From contig NZ_CP136865.1 in NCBI RefSeq assembly GCF_045689245.1, forward strand, positions 496,001 through 560,000: a stretch of 64,000 nucleotides of DNA, read 5' to 3'. Of the stretch, positions 17,705 through 25,846 are shown piece by piece; positions within the stretch are counted from its first letter, which is position 1, and every line of letters begins with the position of its first letter. This DNA is from Congregibacter brevis. GTDB lineage: Bacteria; Pseudomonadota; Gammaproteobacteria; Pseudomonadales; Halieaceae. The notes beneath the pieces were generated by a model. That model was not told where the DNA came from and did no database searches. It saw only the letters and a list, made by a program, of their open reading frames with translations. The translations under genes and the position numbers were made by a program.

Positions 17705-19528
17705 CTAGCGAGACAAGCCTGCAAGAGGCCATGACGGAATCTCGCCACAACCCAGGTCTTGATACTCCCGAGTATCAAACTGTTCACTCAGCCCATTATT
17801 ATCCAGGAACAAATCGACGTAGAGCGCGCAGCGCAAACGTTCAGGCAGCGATGTCTCTTGAGACAGGCGCTGCTTAACATCCTCCACCGTGACGCTAATC
17901 GCCTCAGAACGGACGCCCTGACCTTCGTTGCCATCAAGAAGCATCAGATTAGGCTCCTCAACACTCCAACCAGGCCACGCGGGCTGCGAAGCACTTCTTC
18001 CACTACCTGGTCGCCCGTTATAGGCAAAACCTGCCCAGTAATCTCGCATTGTGCTTCCCAGAGCTTCGCGATCGCCGTTGTTACCGGCGTGAAAAACTCC
18101 CGGCACTAAGCGACTTATGAGAGGGCCAAACAAGAAGTCCAGCTCAAGGGCATGGGTCGCACCGAGCAACTCAGGGAGATCCACAAGCCAGTTTTTACGC
18201 ATGTTGTTCCAGTCAAACCGATAAGCGAACAACGCTGTGTCCGGGCTACTATCACTGATCAACGACAGAGGCAGATCAACTCCCGCCGCCTTCCATGCAT
18301 CACTGTGATATCGGTTCAGTAATTCATAGCGCGCAGGGTCATCTACCTGAGGAATAACGCCTAACAGGTTCGAGGTGTGACGGCCCGAAAGAACAAGAAA
18401 CAGCTTCATCTCATCGAGGTTCCCGCCAATCATCAACGGCATTCGATTCCAGCGAGATGGGTCGCTAAATATCTCTGTAAGTGGCTCTTTGGGCAAAACG
18501 ACGCCATCGCGAAACAGCGCCGGTGCGCGATACATGCCGCCGGCGGTGGCAAGAGGTGCCATGATGTCTGCGGTGCTCAAGCCTCGAAGAAAACTGGCAA
18601 GTTCCGCTGCTGACATTTGGTTGAGCACCGCCGTTTCGCTTCGAGTCTCATCTTGCTCAAGCCATGCCGAGGCCAAGGCATGAGAGCCGTTGGGATGCCC
18701 TGGTTGAGGACTCGAGCTGGGCTTTTCTGCGCGGGCGCGAGTGAAGGTGCCGGGAAACCCGCTCTGAACGATAGCGCCGTGAAAAAGATTCTTGGCCATG
18801 GGAGATGCCAAAAGTCCATAGATGTTCCGACCACCTGCGGACTCACCAAACACCGTCACGCGCGATGGGTCGCCGCCAAAGCTTTTGATGTTGTCCTGGA
18901 CCCACTGAAGGGCTGCAATCATGTCGAGCAATGCGAAATTGCCGGAAGCATCCTCAGCCGAAACTCCTTCCCGTAAAGCTGCATGACTAAACCACCCCAA
19001 GGCACCCAAACGATAGTTAAGGGTGACCATAAGCACCCCTTGCTCCTGCACAAACGCCGAACTCTCGTAGGGAATGGACGATCCAATGGTATTACCACCA
19101 CCGTGAATAAATACCATGACAGGCAAGGCCGCATTCGCTTCCACGCCGCCGGGGGCAAATACGTTGAGGGAGAGACAATCTTCGCTGCCGATGAGAGTTC
19201 CGGGGTCGGCAGAGGAGGCAGACAAACGACTGGCAAACTGCGGGCAAACCTCCCCATAAACGAGACTTTCCCGCGCTCTTAACCACGGCTGGGCCGGAGC
19301 CGGGGCTCGCCATCGCCGCTCACCCTCTGGAGCGGCTGCGTAGGGTATTCCCAGCCAAACCTGTGCGCCGGGTGAACTTATTCCACCGACTACCGGACCG
19401 GTGTCCGTATCGCGCAAAGTGCTCATATCGGCGACCAAAGTAAGCGGCCCCTCGTCGACATCCCGGCGGTTCATAAAAAGCCCGCCAACGATAAACCCAA
19501 TACCCACGATCAAAACTAGCCAACGCAT
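17705..19528 (-). CDS. Type B carboxylesterase
   Basis: This 607-residue alpha/beta hydrolase of the carboxylesterase/cholinesterase family has an N-terminal membrane or signal segment (MRWLVLIVGIGFIVGGLFM). The oxyanion-hole block (VMVFIHGGGNTIGS, residues ~137-150), the conserved SEDCLSLNVFAP and the nucleophile Ser230 in VTVFGESAGG are present. The likely catalytic His lies in ATHALELDFLFG. It hydrolyses carboxylic esters, probably in the periplasm or at the membrane. It is convergent with the amidase gene and divergent from the Bcr-type pump. No terminator was recognised in the 43-base convergent gap. Confidence 0.9.
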   Translation of the reverse strand: MRWLVLIVGIGFIVGGLFMNRRDVDEGPLTLVADMSTLRDTDTGPVVGGISSPGAQVWLGIPYAAAPEGERRWRAPAPAQPWLRARESLVYGEVCPQFASRLSASSADPGTLIGSEDCLSLNVFAPGGVEANAALPVMVFIHGGGNTIGSSIPYESSAFVQEQGVLMVTLNYRLGALGWFSHAALREGVSAEDASGNFALLDMIAALQWVQDNIKSFGGDPSRVTVFGESAGGRNIYGLLASPMAKNLFHGAIVQSGFPGTFTRARAEKPSSSPQPGHPNGSHALASAWLEQDETRSETAVLNQMSAAELASFLRGLSTADIMAPLATAGGMYRAPALFRDGVVLPKEPLTEIFSDPSRWNRMPLMIGGNLDEMKLFLVLSGRHTSNLLGVIPQVDDPARYELLNRYHSDAWKAAGVDLPLSLISDSSPDTALFAYRFDWNNMRKNWLVDLPELLGATHALELDFLFGPLISRLVPGVFHAGNNGDREALGSTMRDYWAGFAYNGRPGSGRSASQPAWPGWSVEEPNLMLLDGNEGQGVRSEAISVTVEDVKQRLSQETSLPERLRCALYVDLFLDNNGLSEQFDTREYQDLGCGEIPSWPLAGLSR

Positions 19529-19641
19529 TGCTTATTCCTCTTTTGCCCTACTTTAACGTCAGGCGCGCCTGCTTTGAACAAGTGCTCCCTCCGATGTCCG
19601 CACAATCTCTGGCAATCTCGGTGGTGTACCATTGCGCGCCC

Positions 19642-20889
19642 ATGTCCCGCACACCGCATAAGCTTCATCTGAACCCTGACTCGAAAACCACGTTGGTGTT
19701 TCTCGCTGCGCTTGTTGCCCTGGGTCCGCTGAGTGTAGATATGTATCTACCGGCGATGCCCGCGATGCAAAAAGCTCTTGATACAGACATTGTGCACATG
19801 CACTTTACGCTAAGCGCTTATCTCTGGGGTTTTGCGCTGTTTCACCTCGCCTGCGGGCCGCTGGCGGATCGTTTCGGGCGTAAACCCATCCTCTTGGCCG
19901 GCACCGGTTTGTTTGTCCTGGCCTCTGCGGGTTGCGCGCTAGCCAGCACCGTAGAAGAGCTAACGGTGTATCGCTTTGTACAGGGACTTGGCGCTTGTGT
20001 GGGTCCGACCCTCGCCCGCACCATAACCAGGGACGTTTTTGGACCCAAAGGAGCCGCACGCGCACTGTCGCTCATTGCCATGCTAATGGCGCTGGCGCCG
20101 GCGGTAGCTCCAGGTCTTGGCGGCCTTCTCCTACGTTACGTGGAATGGCCTGCGGTGTTCGTTTTTTTGGGTGTTTACGGCGCCATTGTGTTGGTGATCG
20201 TGGGCTATCGCATTCCCGAAACGCTACCCGAACCGCAGAGCCTGCACCCGAGGAACATCGCCGCCAACTATTTGTTGCTGCTACGAGACCCCGTGTTTTT
20301 ACCGGTGGCAGGCGCAAGCGCACTTATCTACGCAGGACTTATGGCTTACCTCGCTTGCTCAGGATTCGTCTTCATTGAAATGCTTGGCGTGCCGGTAGAG
20401 TATTTTGGCTTTATCTTTTTAACGTCGGTTTTCGGCTACATGGGTGGAAGCGCTTTGAGCGCACGACTCGCCGCAAGATTAGATTCCTCAGAGCTACTTC
20501 TGTGCGGGGGTGCACTCGCGTCTACCTCAGTGCTCTGTATGTTCGCATTCCATTTGCTAGCCCCAACATCTATCTTAGCCCTGATCCTTCCCATGAGCTT
20601 TTATTCGGTAGCCCTTGGGCTAGCGCTCCCTCAAGCAATGGCGATGGCTATGGAGCACTTCCCAAAGATCGCAGCCACGAACTCGTCTCTATTCGGATTT
20701 TTACAAATGGGACTCTCCGCTGTGATCACTGCCGCCGTTGGCAGCGTATTAGTTTCATCACCATTACCTATGATTGTCACTATGGCAGTCACCCAACTGA
20801 TTGCGTTGCTCTTAATCGTATTTGGCAGAGCCCAGCACAAGAAACACTATCCCGTTAACACGTCATCCACGGAGCCTGAACTAACATGA
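19642..20889 (+). CDS. Bcr/CflA-family drug efflux MFS transporter
   Basis: This MFS efflux pump has 12 predicted helices and about 415 residues from ATG 19642. The Bcr subfamily block PLSVDMYLPAMPAMQ, motif A (GPLADRFGRKPILLAG) and the motif-C-like VQGLGACVGPTLARTI fit export of hydrophobic compounds. The start at 19642 is chosen because it gives the family's usual length and N-terminus. Upstream in-frame ATG 19594 and TTG 19528 would add non-conserved residues, and none of the three has a clear ribosome site. Its last codons overlap the FMN reductase start (ATGA), so the two are coupled. Confidence 0.88.
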   Translation: MSRTPHKLHLNPDSKTTLVFLAALVALGPLSVDMYLPAMPAMQKALDTDIVHMHFTLSAYLWGFALFHLACGPLADRFGRKPILLAGTGLFVLASAGCALASTVEELTVYRFVQGLGACVGPTLARTITRDVFGPKGAARALSLIAMLMALAPAVAPGLGGLLLRYVEWPAVFVFLGVYGAIVLVIVGYRIPETLPEPQSLHPRNIAANYLLLLRDPVFLPVAGASALIYAGLMAYLACSGFVFIEMLGVPVEYFGFIFLTSVFGYMGGSALSARLAARLDSSELLLCGGALASTSVLCMFAFHLLAPTSILALILPMSFYSVALGLALPQAMAMAMEHFPKIAATNSSLFGFLQMGLSAVITAAVGSVLVSSPLPMIVTMAVTQLIALLLIVFGRAQHKKHYPVNTSSTEPELT

Positions 20890-21506
20890 AAATTGGCATT
20901 CTCAGCGGCAGTCATCGAAACGATTCCCAGAGCGAGAAGATCGCCCGCTACGCAGCAGCGCAGTTAGATAAGAAAGGTCTTTGCGACGAGACTTATCTTT
21001 TCTCTCTCGCAGACAACCCCTTGCCCTTCTGGGACGAAGGCCTTTGGACCGGTGATCCCAAGTGGGAAGAAGCTATCGGTGAACTGCGTTCAGAACTAAA
21101 CAGCTGCGACGGGTTTATCGTCGTGACACCAGAGTGGCATGGCATGGTGCCCTCAGGACTCAAGAACCTGTTTCTACTGTTTCCCGGCACCGGTGAGCTC
21201 GCTCACAAGCCCGCTCTTATTGTGTCTGTATCAGGAGGAGCCGGCGGCGGCGCTTACCCGGTCGCTGAACTACGTATGAGTAGCTATAAGAACAGCCGGA
21301 TCTGCTATATGCCCGAGCATTTAATAGTACGCAATGCGGGAAAGGTGTTTAACGAGGACAGTGCTGAAAACGACGACAGTCAGCATGACTACCTAAACGC
21401 GCGGCTGACTTACTGTCTGGAAATGCTGGGAGAGTACACCAGGGCGTTTCAGCAAATCCGGGCAAGCGGTAAAACGTCTCTGGAGAACTACAGCAACGGG
21501 ATGTAG
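20886..21506 (+). CDS. NAD(P)H-dependent FMN reductase (flavodoxin-like fold)
   Basis: This 206-residue protein is of the NADPH-dependent FMN reductase family. The phosphate-binding loop is near the N-terminus (IGILSGSHRNDSQSEKIARYAAAQL), and the typical second block is FIVVTPEWHGMVPSGLKNLFLLF. It is cytoplasmic and probably reduces FMN or a small electrophile. Its ATG overlaps the end of the Bcr-type pump gene, and the transcript probably ends at the hairpin 19 bases downstream. It could supply reduced flavin to the luciferase-like enzyme at 13995, though nothing but gene content suggests that. Confidence 0.85.
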   Translation: MKIGILSGSHRNDSQSEKIARYAAAQLDKKGLCDETYLFSLADNPLPFWDEGLWTGDPKWEEAIGELRSELNSCDGFIVVTPEWHGMVPSGLKNLFLLFPGTGELAHKPALIVSVSGGAGGGAYPVAELRMSSYKNSRICYMPEHLIVRNAGKVFNEDSAENDDSQHDYLNARLTYCLEMLGEYTRAFQQIRASGKTSLENYSNGM

Positions 21507-21524
21507 GTGATAAAGCTAGAAGAC

Positions 21525-21551
21525 CCCGCCGCGGTTCGCGGCGGGAGTTTT
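21525..21551 (+). terminator. Rho-independent terminator after FMN reductase (possibly bidirectional)
   Basis: A perfect 9-base GC stem (CCCGCCGCG and CGCGGCGGG, 3-base loop) is followed by AGTTTT on the plus strand. It lies between the convergent FMN reductase and dsbA genes. On the minus strand the stem is followed by a weaker T-containing stretch, so it may serve both genes. Confidence 0.85.
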
Positions 21552-21553
21552 GA

Positions 21554-22213
21554 TCAGGAGTCCGTGCTAGCCATCTGCATCGCAGCGCGCTCTTTCTCTA
21601 TAAGAAAATCAGCAATTTTTAGCATGTTTGCCTGGCCGCCCGCCTTGCGCGTGGTAATACGGTATTTTCCAGCAACCATAATCTCAGGAGTCCCTGTGAT
21701 TTTAGCGGCTCGGGCTCGGGCATTTGCTTGCCGAGTCTGACTGCCAACGCCAAAAGAGTTGTAGGCCTTTGAGAAGTCCTCAGAAGAAACTCCATTAGCT
21801 TCAAACAAATCTGCCAGCTCGCTTTCGCTCGCCAAACGCTTGCGATCGACGTTTAGAGCCTGAAACAGCGGCATGTGCATCTTATCTAGAACACCTAGGG
21901 CTTCAGCGGCATAGAATGCTTTTGCGTGGATCTCCATTGGCGCGTTCCACATAGCGGGAGATCCCTTCAAAACAACGTCTTCAGAAAGCGTTTTTTTCCA
22001 TTGGGCCAGCTGAGGCTCAAAGTTGTAGCAGTGTCCACAGCCGTACCAGAAAAACTCCGTGACCTCGATTTTGTCTGAACTACTGCGAATAGCCGGGGAA
22101 ATCACATCATAGTGCTCACCGGCGATATAGTTTTCGTCTTGGGCCTGAGCCGTGAAGGCGCTGAGCTGCAACGCAAGCATGGCGATGGCTGCGAAACAAA
22201 TACGCTTGTACAT
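21554..22213 (-). CDS. dsbA: Periplasmic thiol:disulfide interchange protein DsbA
   Basis: This protein of about 219 residues introduces disulfides into exported proteins. A signal peptide (MYKRICFAAIAMLALQLSAFTAQA) precedes the mature thioredoxin-fold protein. The active site FFWYGCGHCYNFEP is the canonical CxxC, and the cis-Pro loop is KITGTPEIMVAGKY. ATG 22213 is chosen because GGAG is correctly spaced and the signal peptide starts there; an upstream in-frame codon would add 27 unrelated residues. The partner dsbB is not in the window. The c-type cytochromes encoded nearby depend on periplasmic thiol chemistry, but those genes are not linked in transcription. Confidence 0.94.
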   Translation of the reverse strand: MYKRICFAAIAMLALQLSAFTAQAQDENYIAGEHYDVISPAIRSSSDKIEVTEFFWYGCGHCYNFEPQLAQWKKTLSEDVVLKGSPAMWNAPMEIHAKAFYAAEALGVLDKMHMPLFQALNVDRKRLASESELADLFEANGVSSEDFSKAYNSFGVGSQTRQANARARAAKITGTPEIMVAGKYRITTRKAGGQANMLKIADFLIEKERAAMQMASTDS

Positions 22214-22309
22214 GGGGTTCTCCAGATTTTTTTGGTGATTAGATAATAGGACAGGCATCCTAACGAAAAGTTCGCTGTTTTGGCAGCGCCGCAAGACTGC
22301 TCAGATTCC

Positions 22310-23689
22310 TTAGCTAGGCCATTCCGAGGCATCGCTGTGGAGTGGCCGGGCTGGGTGTCGCCAGTTTGGCGGCGCCAAACCCTCAATCACGGGAAAACGA
22401 ACTCTTCGCGCTGGCCCCCAGTACGTCGACTCAAGATCAGTAGTCAGATCTGCAATGTCCTCATCTGTAAACGCGACGGATGTACCGTTGCGAACCGTGC
22501 CTTTGAGCAGTACTGCTGTTCGCGCCAGAGACAATCGAGCAGAGAGCGCGGTACCAGCCTCGCGACGCACACGCAGAGCTCGCAGCGCAGCCGCCGCCAT
22601 AAGGTAGCCAGTGGCATGATCGAGCGCCTGAACAGGAAGCGGGGTAGGGGTTTTACCGTCACCACGGAGCATGCCCTCGTGAACGATGCCACTACTCATC
22701 TGTACAAGGCTGTCGTATCCCCGGCGCGTCGCCCAAGGGCCCGTCCAGCCGTAAGCGGATAGAGATACATCAATAAGTGCTGGATTAATCGCTCGTCGTC
22801 GTTCATCGCCCAAACCCAGGCCCTCAAGGGCATCCGAGCGATACCCATGTATGAATACATCAGCGCTCGCCAGCAACTTCTCAAAACACTGTTTATCGGC
22901 TGACTCCCTGAGGTCCAAGGTGGTCATTCGTTTACCCAAAGTTACCTCGGGCTCTACGTTCGCTTCGTCCCAACCAGGGGGATCGACTCTTAAAACCTCC
23001 GCTCCGTAGCCGGCAAGCAAACGGGTACAAACAGGTCCGGCGAGAACACGCGTGCAATCCAAAACACGCAAGCCCTTTAAAGGGAGGCTCTCAGTACCAA
23101 AACTCAGAGCCGATGCAGTGCTCTCTCCTTCAGTCCAGGCAATAAGGGGCTCCTCTTGGCTGGCAACCCCCTGAGGGTGGGCGTCCCACTCTTCTTTGCT
23201 TCGAAGTGCCGCTGCACAACCTCCATTACCAACAATCTCGCGCTCGAGGTCTTCGGCTGTCCACTGGGAAACGCGCGCGGCGACATCCTCTCGTATGGCT
23301 TCGCAGGAGAGGACGTCCAGGGCTGCGTGACGATGGTGCGGAGCGTTGGTGTGTAACCGTATCCAATTATCTTTGCTGCGATAAAGTCCGGCGATCGCAT
23401 CCCATACAGGAGGCATCTCCCAGCCTTGTGGTCGAATGCTCATACCAAACCAGAGCGAGGCCAATCGTCGACTAACAACAACTTGCTGATCAGATGGTCG
23501 GCCAGCTAACGCTGCTAGTTCAGCACAGGCAGCCCCAATACTTGCAACCGCAAGGCCAGTGACATCAAAACAGGAAGGGAGGGCAGCCAAATCGTCATCA
23601 CCCGTCACTGCGCTGGTGGGTGAATCAACGTAGAAAAGCGCCTCTTCGATAGCTGCGGAGAGATCAACATCGTTTCTGTCGGTTTGCAC
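22310..23689 (-). CDS. CoA-transferase family III (CaiB/BaiF-like)
   Basis: This 459-residue class III CoA-transferase-like protein carries two kinds of blocks. The first ~200 residues contain a CaiB-like stretch (PPVWDAIAGLYRSKDNWIRLHTNAPHHR). The N-terminal family signature LKGLRVLDCTRVLAGPVCTRLLAGYGAEVLRVDPP appears only near residue 205, followed by the candidate catalytic Asp in RRGYDSLVQMSSG. The domain order is therefore unlike short CaiB proteins but consistent along the whole frame, suggesting a distinct subfamily and not an error. The substrate acyl-CoA is unknown. The gene is separate from dsbA and is preceded by the terminator of the cytochrome c4 gene. Confidence 0.85.
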   Translation of the reverse strand: MQTDRNDVDLSAAIEEALFYVDSPTSAVTGDDDLAALPSCFDVTGLAVASIGAACAELAALAGRPSDQQVVVSRRLASLWFGMSIRPQGWEMPPVWDAIAGLYRSKDNWIRLHTNAPHHRHAALDVLSCEAIREDVAARVSQWTAEDLEREIVGNGGCAAALRSKEEWDAHPQGVASQEEPLIAWTEGESTASALSFGTESLPLKGLRVLDCTRVLAGPVCTRLLAGYGAEVLRVDPPGWDEANVEPEVTLGKRMTTLDLRESADKQCFEKLLASADVFIHGYRSDALEGLGLGDERRRAINPALIDVSLSAYGWTGPWATRRGYDSLVQMSSGIVHEGMLRGDGKTPTPLPVQALDHATGYLMAAAALRALRVRREAGTALSARLSLARTAVLLKGTVRNGTSVAFTDEDIADLTTDLESTYWGPARRVRFPVIEGLAPPNWRHPARPLHSDASEWPS

Positions 23690-23762
23690 GGCTGCTTACT
23701 CCAGAATTACATGCAGACGACGCGGAATCGTCTGAACAATGGTTTTTGCGTACTACACAACG

Positions 23763-23788
23763 AAAAACGGCCCGCAATGCGGACCGTT
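23763..23788 (-). terminator. Rho-independent terminator after cytochrome c4 gene
   Basis: On the minus strand a 10-base stem (AACGGTCCGC and GCGGGCCGTT, one T-G pair, 3-base loop) runs into TTTTTC. It lies 56 bases past the cytochrome c4 stop and before the CoA-transferase start. Confidence 0.8.
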
Positions 23789-23843
23789 CTCGAATGCACC
23801 GTAGCGCGCCTTATAGCATCTGCACTATTCCCGTCTAAATGCT

Positions 23844-24485
23844 CTACTGCAAACCCGACACATAGGCAGCAACTGCCTCTATTTCCATGTCAGAAAGCCC
23901 GAAAGCGTTACTACGCATGATCTTTGTATCTCCGCCCGTTACGCGACCCGTAGGATCCTCGTAACCTTTGCGGTAAGCCTTCAGCTGCGCCGCAACATAG
24001 TCTGCGTGCTGACCACCAAGGGCAGGAAAGCCTGCAGGTGCGTTACCGGTACCACGGGCACCGTGACACGCGATGCAAGCGGCGACATTTCGATCTGCAA
24101 CGCCGGCGCGATAAACCTTCTCACCCAACGCTACCAGCGCAGGGTCAGCTTTTTCGACGCCTCGGGGCTTGCTGCTGAAGTACGCTGCGATGTCCGCCAG
24201 ATCCTGGTCGGACATATTGTCGACCTGTCCAGCCATCTGCGCTACGGGACGCACACCGTCACGGATGTATTGCGTCTGCTTCAACAGATACTTTTCGCCC
24301 AAGCCTGCGAGCTTTGGAAACATAGGGACCATGCTATTGCCGTCGGCGCCATGACAGGCTCCACAGGCAACGGCCTTCTGTTCACCAGCAACGGGGTCAC
24401 CCTTCAGGATGTCCGCGGCGTGGACATTCACAGTGCTAACAACTGCGCCAAAAATGAACGCGCTGAGAACAAGCAGCTTTTTCAT
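23844..24485 (-). CDS. Diheme cytochrome c4
   Basis: This 213-residue periplasmic cytochrome has a signal peptide (MKKLLVLSAFIFGAVVSTVNVHA) and two class I cytochrome c domains, each with one CxxCH site (ACGACHGADGNSM and ACIACHGARGTGN). The internal duplication and the length are typical of cytochrome c4, which carries electrons from the bc1 complex to terminal oxidases in gammaproteobacteria. It lies 34 bases after the cytochrome c5 gene and ends at its own hairpin terminator. The caa3-like oxidase genes at 32-36 kb are likely acceptors. Confidence 0.93.
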   Translation of the reverse strand: MKKLLVLSAFIFGAVVSTVNVHAADILKGDPVAGEQKAVACGACHGADGNSMVPMFPKLAGLGEKYLLKQTQYIRDGVRPVAQMAGQVDNMSDQDLADIAAYFSSKPRGVEKADPALVALGEKVYRAGVADRNVAACIACHGARGTGNAPAGFPALGGQHADYVAAQLKAYRKGYEDPTGRVTGGDTKIMRSNAFGLSDMEIEAVAAYVSGLQ

Positions 24486-24519
24486 AACTTCAGAATCCCT
24501 ACTCTTTTTTGCGCGCTGA

Positions 24520-24816
24520 TTATTCAGCGGCAGTCGACATGTACTTGATCAGTTCCACGTACTCTTCATCTGAACAGTCAAAGCACATACCCATGGGCGG
24601 CATAGCATTAAGACCATTCTTTACGGAGGCTAGCAGCGCATCCATGCCCTTAGCCAAACGTGGCTCCCAAGCCGCGCTGTCACCAATCTTGGGTGCACCG
24701 GCTACGCCAGCTGCGTGGCATACGGCGCAGCTCTTGCCGTACTTTTCCATATTTGGTTCTGCCTGAGCAGCCATAGCAAACGCCGCTACCGCAGCGGCCA
24801 AAATGACTTTCTTCAC
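24520..24816 (-). CDS. Monoheme cytochrome c5
   Basis: This periplasmic c-type cytochrome is about 98 residues long. A signal peptide (MKKVILAAAVAAFAMAAQA) is followed by the heme site KSCAVCHAAGVAGAPKIGD. A second cysteine pair near the C-terminus (CFDCSDEEYVELIKYM), without a His, is characteristic of cytochrome c5. The GTG at 24816 is preferred: GGGAGG sits at the right distance and the signal peptide begins there. An in-frame GTG nine bases upstream is the alternative. It is transcribed with the c4 gene. Confidence 0.9.
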   Translation of the reverse strand: MKKVILAAAVAAFAMAAQAEPNMEKYGKSCAVCHAAGVAGAPKIGDSAAWEPRLAKGMDALLASVKNGLNAMPPMGMCFDCSDEEYVELIKYMSTAAE

Positions 24817-24931
24817 GGTAAACACCTCCCAGTGGTTTATTTGGTCATCCTTGCCCGGCCCTGTTGGCGGGCTCTTTCACTTAACGGCTAAAGACAACTC
24901 ATAAATCGTGCCCCCTACAAGAAGGGCGCGC

Positions 24932-24940
24932 TATTATACT
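24932..24940 (+). promoter_or_regulatory. Candidate -10 element of engB
   Basis: Overlapping TATTAT (24932-24937) and TATACT (24935-24940) hexamers end only 4-7 bases before the first engB ATG at 24945. Transcription would start at or near that ATG. The message would then be leaderless, or translation would start at the in-frame TTG 24981. No clear -35 was seen. Confidence 0.4.
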
Positions 24941-24944
24941 CAAG

Positions 24945-25622
24945 ATGGATACCCCAACAAATCACCAAAATGAGCAAGTTTTGGACGAACCCGTAAGCAA
25001 GCCGGTCTATCGCAAGGCCGAGTTCCTAACCAGTGCCGCAAAAGTAAGCCAGTGTCCCGACGACAATGGCTGGGAAGTCGCGTTCGCAGGGCGCTCAAAC
25101 GCCGGAAAAAGCAGTGCAATTAACAGCTTGACGCAAAACCACAAGCTGGCACGGACATCCAAAACGCCCGGCAGAACCCAGCTCATCAACTTTTTCACCG
25201 TAGGTGAGCAGCAGCGCATCGTAGATCTGCCTGGCTACGGATATGCCAAAGTACCGCAAAAACTCAAACAAGACTGGACCAAACAGATGGAGGCGTACCT
25301 CCAACAGCGGCAAAGCCTCCGCGGGCTGGTTTTGCTGTCAGATTGCCGTCATCCGCTACAACCCTTCGACCAGCAAATGCTGGGATGGGCAGCGGAAGCC
25401 GATATGCCTGTGCATATGCTCCTCACCAAGTGCGACAAACTGTCTAAAGGCGCCGGCAAACAAACACTCTTGAAAGTCAGAGGCCAGGTCGCACATCTGG
25501 GTGAACTCGTAAGTTGCCAGTTGTTTTCGGCGCTGAAGCACCAGGGGCACGGTGAGTTGATTGCCACGCTTGATAAATGGCTGACTGATACTTCAGTGTT
25601 TGATGACGAATCTGACAATTAG
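24945..25622 (+). CDS. engB: Ribosome-biogenesis GTPase YihA/EngB
   Basis: This 225-residue essential small GTPase acts in 50S subunit assembly. The G-motifs are clear: G1 GRSNAGKSS, G2/switch around KTPGRTQLINFF, G3 DLPGYGYA, G4 LTKCDKL and G5 around FSALKH. The N-terminus is about 15 residues longer than in E. coli. The in-frame TTG at 24981 would give 213 residues and leave room for a normal leader. The neighbours engB, a small RNA and polA reproduce the arrangement known from enterobacteria and pseudomonads. Confidence 0.95.
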   Translation: MDTPTNHQNEQVLDEPVSKPVYRKAEFLTSAAKVSQCPDDNGWEVAFAGRSNAGKSSAINSLTQNHKLARTSKTPGRTQLINFFTVGEQQRIVDLPGYGYAKVPQKLKQDWTKQMEAYLQQRQSLRGLVLLSDCRHPLQPFDQQMLGWAAEADMPVHMLLTKCDKLSKGAGKQTLLKVRGQVAHLGELVSCQLFSALKHQGHGELIATLDKWLTDTSVFDDESDN

Positions 25623-25669
25623 CTCTTAATCGCTCAAAACCAGCATGACAGCCCCGCGAACCAAGGGGC

Positions 25670-25786
25670 AAAAAAAGGCCCGGTTGCAAAACGAGGAGAA
25701 AAGCAACCGGGCAGTCAGGGTCTCTCAAGGGGAATGGACGCTGTAAACCATGCTAACCAGCGTCCTGGAACAATGCACTTCACCTC
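25670..25786 (-). ncRNA. Candidate Spot 42/ErsA-position small RNA
   Basis: This is a predicted ~117-nt transcript on the minus strand between engB and polA, where Spot 42 lies in enterobacteria and ErsA in Pseudomonas. Three perfect hairpins are visible in order: ACAATG/CATTGT with loop AGGTGAAGTG; GGACGCTG/CAGCGTCC; and a 10-base terminator stem GCCCGGTTGC/GCAACCGGGC followed by seven T. The terminator loop contains CUCCUC, complementary to Shine-Dalgarno sequences. A pyrimidine-rich single strand (ATTCCCCTTGAGAGACCC) joins hairpins two and three. A promoter fits at 25793-25821. Hfq dependence and targets are inference. There is no open frame of note. Confidence 0.8.
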
Positions 25787-25792
25787 ATTGTC

Positions 25793-25821
25793 ACGATAAG
25801 TTTGAGGCCCAATTATGACAA
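25793..25821 (-). promoter_or_regulatory. Promoter of the engB-polA small RNA
   Basis: On the minus strand TTGTCA (25816-25821) and TATCGT (25793-25798) are separated by exactly 17 bases. Transcription would begin near 25786, at the foot of the first hairpin. The element lies just past the polA stop codon. Confidence 0.6.
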
Positions 25822-25846
25822 AAGTTCCAAAAGTACAAAAAAAGTT

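Noticed and set aside
25660..25710. Terminator of engB on the plus strand
   Set aside because: The strong hairpin is followed by T only on the minus strand, so it ends the antisense small RNA, not engB.
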